From Allokutzneria oryzae (GTDB lineage Bacteria > Actinomycetota > Actinomycetes > Mycobacteriales > Pseudonocardiaceae), in contig NZ_JBHLZU010000008.1 in assembly GCF_042429765.1 (NCBI RefSeq), forward strand, positions 1-64,000: a stretch of DNA of 64,000 bases. The letters run 5' to 3'. A program made the translations under genes and the position numbers. The notes under the pieces are model-generated. The model made no database searches. It had not been told where the DNA came from and worked only from the letters and a program-made list of their open reading frames with translations. Below are positions 15,274 to 23,453 of this stretch, piece by piece (positions within the stretch are counted from its first letter, which is position 1; each line of letters starts with the position of its first letter).

Positions 15274-16845
15274 TCACCTCGGTGCGCCTTCGCCGACGCG
15301 GCCACCGTTCAGCAGCGTCAACGGCAGGTACGGGGAGCGCACGGTGACACTGAGCCAGCCCGACTCCAGTGCCCGGCCGGCCAGCGCGAGCGGCGCGAGC
15401 GCGAGGAAACCTTCCGGCTCCTTCGCCCGCTCCTCGGTCCGCGTCCAGTACCGCCGGTGCCGCTCCAGCGCCCGCGCCAGCGAGTCGGTGAACCCGGTCT
15501 GGTCGTCCTCGGAGATCTGGTAGAACAGCTCGACCGTCGGGTAGAGCAGGTCGTCGTCCTGCGGCACGGCTTCCAGCGATCGCTTGGACATGCTGTACCC
15601 GCCGTACCAGTAACCGTGCAGCACGCTGATCCACTCGTGGACGGCCTCGTCGTGTTCCGCGCCGGACGAGCGCCGCAGCTCCTCCGGCACCCGCACGAGG
15701 TCGTTGATGCGCTCGCGGTCGCGGCAGATCATGCTGAGGTACATCGCCTTGAGCCACGTGTCCGCGTTCGTGTGCTGTGTGGCACCGGTCGGCGGGAGGA
15801 GGACCTTGTCGTCTCGCAGGCGGACGGAGGTCTCCCTGGTCCTCGTCGCCCGCTCGAAGATGCCGTGGTACGCCTGCATGGCCAGCGTGATGCTGTCCCA
15901 GGTGTGGATCCAGGACCCCTGCTCATCGTTGATGAGGTGGTAACCGGTCTCCTGGAGCGCTTTCGGCCCGATGACGTGAAGTTGGCCCGGGTCCTGCTCG
16001 ATCAACTCGTTCAGCCGCGCGGTCAGCGAGTCGCCTTCGCGGTCCGCCACGTCCGCGTCAGCCTCGTGCCGGTCGACGAGGCGCCAGGTTCGTTTCACGG
16101 ACGCGGGCGGTGGCACCGGAACTTCGTTGCGCCACTTCCGTTCGACGATGTTCTTCGGCAGGTAGCCGGACTCGACCCCGATCGGGAAGCCGTGGTCGAA
16201 CGCGGCGCACGCCACCGCCAGCGGGCCGAGCGCGACGCCTCCCGTGGAGTCGTCGCTGGACCTCCACCGCTGCTTGTGCAGCTCCAGCGCTCGCACCAAC
16301 GCCTCGGCGAACAACTCCGGCTGGCCGCCGAGAAACCACGACAGGGCCTTGATCGTCGGATCTTCGGAATCCCTGCGGGCGCCTCGGCCTTGACGCAGGT
16401 AGGACTGCATCACCTCGACTTCGGGATTGCCCTTGATCCGCGTGTTCATCAGCGTTTCCAGCACACTGGACTCGCGGCAGATCATGCCGAGGTAACAGGC
16501 CCTGAGCCAGTTGTCCGCGTCCGCGATCTCCTTGGTCGCCCCGGCCGCCAGGGTGAGCTCGCGTGCGCCGATCCGCACCGTGACGTCGTCCCTGGCGATG
16601 GCCGCCGCGAAGATCGCGTGCCCGGCCCGCAGCGCCGTCATGGCCGCCTCCCAGGTCGGGGCTTCCGCCGCCTGAGGATCGATGTGCGCGCGGAAACCCA
16701 GCAGCGCCAACGACGTCCTCAGGACCGCGTCCAGCTGCGGCGGTTCACCCTCTGCCGTCTTCAGCAGATCGTCGATGCCGCTCGCGAGACGGTCCCCGTA
16801 GTCATCGGCGGTGATGACGAACTGGTGCTGTTCAACGGCGCTCAA
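15274..16845 (-). CDS. Tandem Imm49-type immunity protein
   Basis: The 523-residue protein consists of two similar halves. Each has an Ala-rich helical start, a block ending in W-L-x-A-x-Y-L-x-M-I-C-R (NWLRACYLGMICRES near residue 125; TWLKAMYLSMICRDR near residue 370), a 'sYlrqgr'/'ISVLHGYWYG' block and a final PLAVACAAFDHGFP or PLALAGRALESGW block. This is the pattern of Imm49, an immunity protein that neutralises polymorphic toxins. Single Imm49 proteins are about 250 residues, so this is an internal duplication. The TTG start at 16845 is chosen because AGGTGG precedes it. No toxin gene is adjacent. Confidence 0.75.
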   Translation of the reverse strand: MSAVEQHQFVITADDYGDRLASGIDDLLKTAEGEPPQLDAVLRTSLALLGFRAHIDPQAAEAPTWEAAMTALRAGHAIFAAAIARDDVTVRIGARELTLAAGATKEIADADNWLRACYLGMICRESSVLETLMNTRIKGNPEVEVMQSYLRQGRGARRDSEDPTIKALSWFLGGQPELFAEALVRALELHKQRWRSSDDSTGGVALGPLAVACAAFDHGFPIGVESGYLPKNIVERKWRNEVPVPPPASVKRTWRLVDRHEADADVADREGDSLTARLNELIEQDPGQLHVIGPKALQETGYHLINDEQGSWIHTWDSITLAMQAYHGIFERATRTRETSVRLRDDKVLLPPTGATQHTNADTWLKAMYLSMICRDRERINDLVRVPEELRRSSGAEHDEAVHEWISVLHGYWYGGYSMSKRSLEAVPQDDDLLYPTVELFYQISEDDQTGFTDSLARALERHRRYWTRTEERAKEPEGFLALAPLALAGRALESGWLSVTVRSPYLPLTLLNGGRVGEGAPR

Positions 16846-16979
16846 CGTGCCACCTGATCCATTTTCCTTCTGTTCCAACGGGTTGAGCGGCGGCCAGTTG
16901 CCCTTGTTGCTTTTCGTCCCGGTGGGTGCAAAGGGGCCAGGCCAGCGACCCGCCCTCGTGACGAGATCGTCGCTGCCCA

Positions 16980-17240
16980 ACAGGTGCTGTGGGACCTGAT
17001 GGCCGACTCCTGCCGCAGTCTACTGCGGGTCGCCGCGCAGGGCCGCGACGTGTTCGAGCGAGCCGTGGCCGAACCGGACACGTTGGCCGACCTCCCCGTC
17101 ATTCGCGCTGCGGCGGACGACGGGGCGCGAAGAGGCGCTGAGCATCGCCGTGAACGCCCACCTCGCGGCGACCGGGGAGGAGCTTCCCGCTGACGCCTTC
17201 ACCATCCGATACCCGGAACTGGACTCGGCCGGGGAGTTCG
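16980..17240 (+). pseudogene. Unrecognised protein remnant with one frameshift
   Basis: Two frames join into a continuous helical sequence: VLWDLMADSCRSLLRVAAQG, then ERAVAEPDTLADLPVIRAAA, and after a +1 shift near 17120 ALSIAVNAHLAATGEELPAD and AFTIRYPELDS. The start and the C-terminus are missing. It could be part of a regulator or immunity gene next to the Imm49 gene; no family was recognised. Confidence 0.4.
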
Positions 17241-17305
17241 GTTCCGACGACCAGAGCGAGCTGAGACACCGTTGCCACGCTTGGCCGCGCTCCACCTGGG
17301 CTGAA

Positions 17306-17677
17306 TCAGGCGAAGGGGGTGCAGTGGAAGCGGTTGGAGCCCACGTTCACGCAGGCGCGCCACGACGTGCCCGCGCGGAACATCTCGGCAGTCTGGCCGA
17401 TGCCCGCGCCGAGCGGGCCGTCCCAGCCGCCCGGGCGTGCCCGGTCGAGGTGGACGGGTCGGTTCCAGCTGTCCGTGCCCTGCATGTAGACACCGTTCGA
17501 GCGCGGGTACCCGTGGAGGCTGACGAATCCACCGCTGGCGGGGTACGCCGTACAGGTCAGCTTGCCGTACGGATCGGTCGAACAACCGTCGGCGAACGCC
17601 GCGGGCGCGGCAACAACCATCCCGGCCACCGCCGCTGCTCCGACAAGAACAGCAGAAACCTTCGTGCGTAAAGACAT
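17306..17677 (-). CDS. Small secreted Cys protein, family B member 1
   Basis: The 123-residue product has a signal peptide (VSAVLVGAAAVAGMVVAA, cleavage near AFA). The mature part starts DGCSTDPYGKLTCTAYP and ends SWRACVNVGSNRFHCTPFA; the middle has VHLDRARPGGW. The C-terminal W-R-A-C-x5-6-F-H-C motif and the 'V-x-L-D-R' strand are shared with the product at 19491. Function unknown. The start at ATG 17677 (MSLRTK) is preceded by GGGAGAGAG; an upstream ATG seven codons earlier is less likely. Confidence 0.7.
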   Translation of the reverse strand: MSLRTKVSAVLVGAAAVAGMVVAAPAAFADGCSTDPYGKLTCTAYPASGGFVSLHGYPRSNGVYMQGTDSWNRPVHLDRARPGGWDGPLGAGIGQTAEMFRAGTSWRACVNVGSNRFHCTPFA

Positions 17678-17796
17678 TCTCTCTCCCGAAGCTCGCAAGT
17701 CCTCCGTGCCCGGACGGCGGGGACGTTACCCCCGCTGAACAGCGGGTCGAGAACCTGCGGCGAAGGTTTCACAGCTGCCTGAATCCGTTGCCGTGA

Positions 17797-19326
17797 TCAG
17801 TGGTTCCGCAGAACGGGAATCGGCTCGGCGGCGGTCTCCGGGCGAGTCTTGCGCAGCGCGATCATGCCCGCGACCGCGAAGACCGCGACGAGCACGGTTC
17901 CGATGCCGGCGACCGTGTGCAGTCCGGCGGAGAAGGCATCCCGCGCGGTGGCGAGGACATCGTCGGCCAGAGAAGCGGGCAAGGCGCCCGAAGCCTGGAG
18001 CGCGCCAGCCATGCTGTCAGTGGCCAGAGCAGCGGCCTCGGCGGGGACATCGGCGGGAACGGAGATCTGGTCGCGGTAGACGGCAGTGCCGATGCTGCCG
18101 AACACCGCGATTCCCATGGCGATCCCGAACTCGGCGCTGGTCTCCGACATCGCCGAAGCTGCACCGGCCCGCTGCGGCGGAACGGAACTCACGACCATCT
18201 CGGTGCACAGCACGCCCTGCGGCCCCATGCCGAAGCCCGCGATCGACATGCCCACCACGACGAACGCCACACCGCTCGCGCCTGCGGCCTGGGTGAACAG
18301 CGCGATGCCGCCAGCCGCGATCAGCATTCCGAAGCCCAGCACGAACTCCGGCCGCCAGCGCCGCGCCAGCCGAGGCGCGATCATCGAGCCGACCACCACC
18401 GCACCGGCCTGGGGCACCAACCAGAGCCCGGCCTCCACTGCGGACAGTCCGGCGACCATCTGCAGATACTGGCTCACCAGGAGGAAAACACCGCCCATCG
18501 TAAGCGCGCCGACCAGCGTGATGCTCACCGCAGCGCTGAACGCCCGCACCCGGAACAAGCGCAGATCCAGCATCGGGTCGGCCAGACCGCGCTGACGGCG
18601 GACGAACACCACACCAACCGCCACGCCCACGACGAGCACGATCACGTTCAGCACCGACACACCGTCCTTGGCGGTCTCCTTGAGCGCGTAGACGAACGGC
18701 AGGATCGCGCCCAGCGACAGGACCACACTCGCCAGGTCGAGGCGTCCGGCGGCGGTGTCGCGGTACTCCGGCAGCAGCTTCGGCGCGGTGGCCAGCAACA
18801 GCACCATGACCGGCACGGCCATCAGGAACACCGAGCCCCACTGGAAGTGCTCCAGCAGCACTCCACCGACCACCGGCCCGATCACCATGCCGCCCATGAA
18901 GCAGCTCATCCACACCGCGATCGCGGTCCCGCGCTGCTTGGCGTCCTGGAACATGTTGCTGATCAACGCCAGCGTGGACGGCATCAGCGTCGCCCCGGCG
19001 ATCCCGAGCACGGCCCGCGCGGCGATCAGCATCTCCGGACTGGTCGCGAAAGCCGCCGCGATCGACGCCAGGCCGAAGGCCGCACCGCCGATCATCAGCA
19101 GCTTCCGCCGCCCCAGCCGGTCACCCAGGGTGCCCATGGTGACCAGGAAACCGGCGATCATGAAGCCGTAGATGTCGATGATCCACAACAGCTCGGTGCC
19201 GCTCGGCCGCAGATCGGCGGCCAGGTGCGGGACCGCGAGGTGCAGCACGCTCATGTCCAGCGACAGCAGCAGCGTCGGCAGTGCCAGCACTGCCAGCCCC
19301 CACCACTCACGTCGTCCTGCCCTCAT
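17797..19326 (-). CDS. MFS drug exporter, DHA2 (14-TM) family
   Basis: The 509-residue membrane protein starts MRAGRREWWGLAVLALPTLL and shows the DHA2 family motif LDMSVLHLAVPHLAADL in TM1, motif A GTLGDRLGRRKLL after TM2, and antiporter motif C-like GPVVGGVLLEHFQWGSVF in TM5. The hydrophobic profile fits 14 helices. Such QacA/EmrB-like transporters use proton exchange to export drugs or metabolites. It is divergent from the family B gene at 19491, with a 164-nt shared promoter region. Confidence 0.92.
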   Translation of the reverse strand: MRAGRREWWGLAVLALPTLLLSLDMSVLHLAVPHLAADLRPSGTELLWIIDIYGFMIAGFLVTMGTLGDRLGRRKLLMIGGAAFGLASIAAAFATSPEMLIAARAVLGIAGATLMPSTLALISNMFQDAKQRGTAIAVWMSCFMGGMVIGPVVGGVLLEHFQWGSVFLMAVPVMVLLLATAPKLLPEYRDTAAGRLDLASVVLSLGAILPFVYALKETAKDGVSVLNVIVLVVGVAVGVVFVRRQRGLADPMLDLRLFRVRAFSAAVSITLVGALTMGGVFLLVSQYLQMVAGLSAVEAGLWLVPQAGAVVVGSMIAPRLARRWRPEFVLGFGMLIAAGGIALFTQAAGASGVAFVVVGMSIAGFGMGPQGVLCTEMVVSSVPPQRAGAASAMSETSAEFGIAMGIAVFGSIGTAVYRDQISVPADVPAEAAALATDSMAGALQASGALPASLADDVLATARDAFSAGLHTVAGIGTVLVAVFAVAGMIALRKTRPETAAEPIPVLRNH

Positions 19327-19457
19327 CCTCAACTCCCACAGCTCGTTCGACCCTGTCACTCCTACGTCGAACCGCGGTGGCCTGAATCGACATCGGGGCC
19401 GAAAACTCGGAGAACCCGCGTGCTCAACCAGTGAGCGCACCCCACCTACCTTGCTAT

Positions 19458-19473
19458 TCAACCTGACGGTTGA
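19458..19473. promoter_or_regulatory. Inverted repeat in divergent promoter (candidate operator)
   Basis: TCAACC-TGAC-GGTTGA is a perfect 6+6 palindrome in the region between the MFS exporter and the family B gene, 18 nt before ATG 19491. Its position suits a repressor controlling either gene. No cognate regulator was identified, so the role is inferred. Confidence 0.4.
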
Positions 19474-19490
19474 CTACAGGGGAATCCGAG

Positions 19491-19808
19491 ATGACGAGCC
19501 CCGCCCATCAGCACGCGGAGAGCGCGGCGCGGTTCACCGGCCTGGTCGAGTCCGCCTCGTCGTTTCGGACCTGGCCGACCAGTCTGTTCGAACAGCACCG
19601 CGTCGACGGCGTCGGGCTCCCCTACGGCCACGAGGTCCGGCTGAACTACATCCCCAAGGACTACGTCTCGGGCCAGGACACCTTCGACAAGTGGGTGTGG
19701 CTCGACCGCCCCTTCGACAACGGCAAGACCTGGACGCAGATGGGCGGGGACGTCAAGTGGCGCGCCTGCATCAAGGAGCGGGTGTTCCACTGCGCGGGCT
19801 GGCACTGA
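19491..19808 (+). CDS. Family B member 2, no visible signal peptide
   Basis: The 105-residue protein starts MTSPAHQHAESAARFTGL and contains VWLDRPFDNGKTWTQMGG and a C-terminal VKWRACIKERVFHCAGWH. The tail closely parallels the product at 17306 (SWRACVNVGSNRFHC), but the signal peptide is absent, so it is either cytoplasmic or exported another way. An AGGGGAA ribosome binding site precedes ATG 19491. Its last 38 nt overlap the 3' end of the convergent UvrA-like gene. Function unknown. Confidence 0.6.
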   Translation: MTSPAHQHAESAARFTGLVESASSFRTWPTSLFEQHRVDGVGLPYGHEVRLNYIPKDYVSGQDTFDKWVWLDRPFDNGKTWTQMGGDVKWRACIKERVFHCAGWH

Positions 19809-22281
19809 GCAGCGGCTGACCGGCCGCGTACCGGCGGAGGAACACCGCGGTCGGGGTGTCGGCCGACGCGACGACCTCGGGCGTGCCCTCCGCGAGGATC
19901 GCGCCGCCGTCGGGTCCCGCTCCGGGGCCGAGGTCGATGACCCAGTCCGCGGACGCGGCGACGGGGATGTCGTGTTCGGCGACGACGACGGTGTTGCCGG
20001 AGTCGAGCAGAACGTCCAGCGCGTCGACCACGCGCTGGACGTCGGAGGGGTGCAGGCCGGAGACGGGTTCGTCGACCACGACGAGCCCGGCTGCGCGCCC
20101 GGCGGCTCCGCGTTGAATCGCCGACGCCAGCTTCAGCCGCTGTGCCTCGCCGCCGGAGAGTTCGGTGGCGCTCTGGCCGAGCTGGAGGTAGCCGAGGCCG
20201 ACCTGGTTCAGCGCGCCCAGGGTCTCGGCGAGCTGACGCGGCTCGGTGAGGCGCTCAACGGCCTCGGCGACGGTCAGCTCCAGCACCTGGTCGATGGCCA
20301 GGCCCTGGTAGGTGATCTCCAGGGCCTCGGGCCGGTAGCGGCGACCCTCGCACGCGTCGCAGGCCACCCACACGTCCGGCAGGAAGTGCATGTCGACGAG
20401 CTTGCGCCCGTAGCCGGTGCAGGTCTCGCAGCGCCCGCCGCCCGCCGTGTTGAAGCTGAACCAGGACGCGGTGAGCCCGCGCTCGCGCGCGGTGTCCGTT
20501 GCGGCGAACAAGCTGCGCACGACGTCGAAAGCCTTGCTGTAGGTGGCCGGGTTGGAGCGCGGCGTCCGTCCGAGCGGCTCCTGGTCGACGACGGCGACCC
20601 AGCCGAAGCCGTCGAGTCCGCGTACCTCGCCCACCACGTCGGTCGGGGCGTTGTGCGGTTCGGTTCCGGCGAGGGCGGCCGTGACGCCCGCACCGAGCGC
20701 GCTGAGCAGGCTGCTCTTGCCGCTGCCGCTCACCCCGGCCAGGCAGGTGAGACGGCCGACGGGGAAGCGCACGTGCTCGGCGATCACGTTGTGCGCGTGC
20801 AGACCGCGCAGTTCCACCCAACCGGTTTCCCGCACCGGGCGCGGGGTTCGGCGCAGGCGCGGTCCGGCTCCCGCGAGGTAGCGGCCGGTGAGCGACCGCG
20901 GGTGTTCGGCGACGGCGGCGGGCGGGCCCGACACCAGGACCTCGCCGCCGAGCCTGCCCGCGCCCGGGCCCATGTCGATCACCCAGTCGGCTCGGGCGAT
21001 CAGCTCGGGGTCGTGCTCGACGAGCAGGACCGTGTTGCCCGCCTCGCGCAGTTCGAGCGCGATGTCCAGCAGCTGCGCCTTGTCCGCGGGGTGCAGCCCG
21101 TTCCCGGGCTCGTCGAGCACGAAGACGATGCCGCTCAGCTCGGTGCTCAGCTGCGCGGCGAGCCGGGTCCGCTGCAGCTCACCGCCGGAGAGCGTCGCCG
21201 CGCTCCTGGACAGCTGCAGGTGCGCGAGGCCGAGCCGGTCGAGGATGCCGAGCCTGCGGTCGAGGTCCTGCAGCAGCGGCTCCCCCACCTCGCGCCGCCG
21301 TTCGTCCAGCTCGTCGGCGACGCGCCGCGCCCACTCGCGGACCCGCCGCACCTCCACCTCGATCAACTCCGGGTAGGACAGCCCGCCGAGCCGCACCGAG
21401 CGCGCCGCCACGTCGTAACCGCTGCCCGCGCAGGCCTCGCAGGGCTGCTTGCGCATGTACCGCAGGTAGCGCTGTTTCGCGCTGGAGGTCTTGGCGTTGA
21501 CGAACACCCGCTCCACCTCGGCCAGCGCGCCCTTCAGCGGCTGGTTCCAGGTGAAGGTCATCTGCGCGGTCTCGTGCTTGTTCGGAATGTCGACGGAGGC
21601 AACGACTTTCTCGTCACCGGTGCCGTGGAGCACGGAGTGCCGGAACGCCTCGGGCAGCGACCGCCACGGCCGGCTGAGGTCCACTCCTCGCTTCTCCGCG
21701 AGCGCGGGCACGAACGCGTGCTCGCCCGACCGCCACTTCTCGAACCACGGCGACGCGCCCTCGAACAGCGGCAGCTCGGGGTGCGTGACGATCAGTTCCT
21801 CGCGCGCCTGCCAGCGCCCGCCGACGCCGTGGCACTCCGAGCAGCCGCCCTCCGGCGTGTTCCGGTCGAAGTGCGAGGTCGTGAGGTGCGCGTCCCCGTC
21901 GATGCCCGGCAGGCGCGAGTACAGCAGCCCCAGGTGTCCGTCGATGCCGGTGATCGTCGCGACCGTGGAGCGCGGGTTGCGGTTGAGGCGGCGCTGGTCG
22001 ACCGCGAGTGTCGCGCCGAGGCCGAGCACGCGGTCCACCTTCGGCCGGTTCCGCTGGGTGATGTACTGGCGCACGAACGGCGAAAGCCCTTCCAGGTACC
22101 GCAGCTGGGCCTCGTTGTGCAGCGTGTCCACGGCGAGCGAGGTCTTGCCGCTGCCGCTCACCCCGGTGAAGGCGACCAGGTTCCCCTTGGGGATGCGCAC
22201 GGACACGTCTCGCAGGTTGTTCGTGCGAGCACCGACCACTTCGATCGACTCGCTCTTCTCAACGCTTCTCACGGCGACCAT
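19771..22281 (-). CDS. UvrA-like ABC ATPase (DrrC/UvrA-paralogue type)
   Basis: The roughly 836-residue protein has two ABC ATPase halves. Walker A is GVSGSGKTSL near residue 43 and GVSGSGKSSL near residue 520; the ABC signatures are TLSGGELQRTRLA and ELSGGEAQRLKLA; Walker B/D-loops include VFVLDEPGNGLHPAD and LVVVDEPVSGLHPSD. Zinc-finger cysteines are seen in GGCSECHGVGG, QPCEACAGSG and GRCETCTGYGRK. True UvrA is about 950 residues; this shorter form matches paralogues linked to drug resistance (DrrC-like) that bind DNA or intercalating drugs. The start is uncertain (ATG 22281 or an upstream TTG 22302). Confidence 0.9.
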   Translation of the reverse strand: MVAVRSVEKSESIEVVGARTNNLRDVSVRIPKGNLVAFTGVSGSGKTSLAVDTLHNEAQLRYLEGLSPFVRQYITQRNRPKVDRVLGLGATLAVDQRRLNRNPRSTVATITGIDGHLGLLYSRLPGIDGDAHLTTSHFDRNTPEGGCSECHGVGGRWQAREELIVTHPELPLFEGASPWFEKWRSGEHAFVPALAEKRGVDLSRPWRSLPEAFRHSVLHGTGDEKVVASVDIPNKHETAQMTFTWNQPLKGALAEVERVFVNAKTSSAKQRYLRYMRKQPCEACAGSGYDVAARSVRLGGLSYPELIEVEVRRVREWARRVADELDERRREVGEPLLQDLDRRLGILDRLGLAHLQLSRSAATLSGGELQRTRLAAQLSTELSGIVFVLDEPGNGLHPADKAQLLDIALELREAGNTVLLVEHDPELIARADWVIDMGPGAGRLGGEVLVSGPPAAVAEHPRSLTGRYLAGAGPRLRRTPRPVRETGWVELRGLHAHNVIAEHVRFPVGRLTCLAGVSGSGKSSLLSALGAGVTAALAGTEPHNAPTDVVGEVRGLDGFGWVAVVDQEPLGRTPRSNPATYSKAFDVVRSLFAATDTARERGLTASWFSFNTAGGGRCETCTGYGRKLVDMHFLPDVWVACDACEGRRYRPEALEITYQGLAIDQVLELTVAEAVERLTEPRQLAETLGALNQVGLGYLQLGQSATELSGGEAQRLKLASAIQRGAAGRAAGLVVVDEPVSGLHPSDVQRVVDALDVLLDSGNTVVVAEHDIPVAASADWVIDLGPGAGPDGGAILAEGTPEVVASADTPTAVFLRRYAAGQPLLSASPRSGTPAP

Positions 22282-22403
22282 CGTCGCCGCGAAACCTGAC
22301 AACCCGTGTCAGCGTTTCGTTCAGCTCCGGCCGCGCCGCCGCTGAGCGCGTGCGACCGCCCGCACCGGAGACGGCTCGGCGCGGGCGGCTCTTCTGGATG
22401 AGA

Positions 22404-22820
22404 TCACTGGGCGGTGATCTGGTTCATCAGGTTGCCCATGTCAGGGGCGACCCACTCCTCGGCGACCTTGCCGTCGGCGAAGCGGTAGTACTCGACGCTC
22501 CAGAAGTCCACCGAGCGCCCGGTGGCCGCAACGCCGTTGAACTCACCGTTGTGCGTACCGCGGAAGCGAGCGCGGACGGCGACCTGGTCACCGGCGGCGG
22601 TCATGTGCTCGACCTCGATCTGCAGGTCCGGGAAGCCCTTCAGCATGGCCTCGGCCCCCATCCGCCAGACCTCCCTGCCGCGGACCGGCTCGGGCAGCCC
22701 GGGCAGGTTGGCGACGAAGTCCGGGGTCAGCATCTCCACGCAGGCTTCGAGGTCCCCGCTCACCAGCGTCTCGTACGCGGTGCGCATCGCGGCCATGTTC
22801 CTCTCGGCGACGGCGTCCAT
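22404..22820 (-). CDS. SnoaL-like/ester cyclase NTF2-fold protein
   Basis: The 138-residue protein starts MDAVAERNMAAMRTAYETLV with an excellent AAGGAGG ribosome binding site. It has the NTF2-fold pattern of SnoaL-like proteins: LEACVEMLTPDFVANLPG, a central RGREVWRMGAEAMLKGFPDL, and C-terminal strands RGTHNGEFNGV and VEYYRFADGKVAEEWVAPDM. Family members act as polyketide cyclases, isomerases or hydroxylases on small substrates; which one cannot be told. It is divergently transcribed from a MarR regulator that probably controls it. Confidence 0.85.
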   Translation of the reverse strand: MDAVAERNMAAMRTAYETLVSGDLEACVEMLTPDFVANLPGLPEPVRGREVWRMGAEAMLKGFPDLQIEVEHMTAAGDQVAVRARFRGTHNGEFNGVAATGRSVDFWSVEYYRFADGKVAEEWVAPDMGNLMNQITAQ

Positions 22821-22855
22821 GTCGGTTCCCTCCTTCGTGACCACCACGCGGTAGC

Positions 22856-23338
22856 ATGGTGAATATGAAACATGATGAACATAGTACATCATCTCTCCGC
22901 GAACCGTCCTCCGGAGCGCTGTCACCCCGCGTGACACTGGACATGCTGCTGCGGGCAACGGAGCTGATCACCGAGGACATGACCACCGCGCTGCGCGCCG
23001 ACGGGCTCACCCAGGCCAGGGCCAAGGCGCTGTGGGGGGTGGCCGCCCGCGCCCCGCTCACCCAGCGCGAACTGGCCGACGCGCTGGAGGTGACGCCGCG
23101 CAACGTCACGACACTGGTCGACGCGCTTGAGGAGGCCGGGTTCGTCGCGCGCGGCTCGCACCCCGACGACCGCAGGGCGATCTGGGTCGACCTGACGAAG
23201 AAGGGCCGCACGGCCGTGGCGCGCATGGAGAAGGCCGCCGACCAGCTGGCCGAGCAACTCTTCGGCGGGCTCTCCCCCGAGGAGCTGGCCGCCGCGACCC
23301 GCGCGCTCGCCAGCGTGGCCGAGCACTTCACCGCCTGA
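22856..23338 (+). CDS. MarR-family transcriptional regulator
   Basis: The 160-residue protein carries a MarR winged helix: LTQRELADALEVTPRNVTTL as HTH and GFVARGSHPDDRRAIWVDLT as the wing with the D-D-R-R signature, flanked by dimerisation helices. It is divergent from the SnoaL-like gene. The start is not settled: ATG 22856 or 22865 places a 21-bp palindrome inside the first codons, while a GTG at 22931 would leave the palindrome in the promoter. MarR proteins usually autoregulate and repress the adjacent gene, often released by phenolic ligands. Confidence 0.9.
   Translation: MVNMKHDEHSTSSLREPSSGALSPRVTLDMLLRATELITEDMTTALRADGLTQARAKALWGVAARAPLTQRELADALEVTPRNVTTLVDALEEAGFVARGSHPDDRRAIWVDLTKKGRTAVARMEKAADQLAEQLFGGLSPEELAAATRALASVAEHFTA
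22872..22892. promoter_or_regulatory. Palindrome, candidate MarR operator
   Basis: ATGATG-AACATAGTA-CATCAT has 6-bp outer arms plus a further AC/GT match and lies 52 nt from the SnoaL-like start, at or within the 5' end of the marR frame. Size and AT-rich character suit a MarR dimer site. It is an inference from position and symmetry. Confidence 0.45.
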
Positions 23339-23453
23339 GGCGCCGACGGTGCGCCTGCCCCACTGCGGTGCGGTGCGGGTGTTGACTCTCTCCCAGTGGG
23401 AGGGTCGAGCCTGGTACCCGTCGGACCGGCGCCACGAGCAGAGCAGGAAGCAC

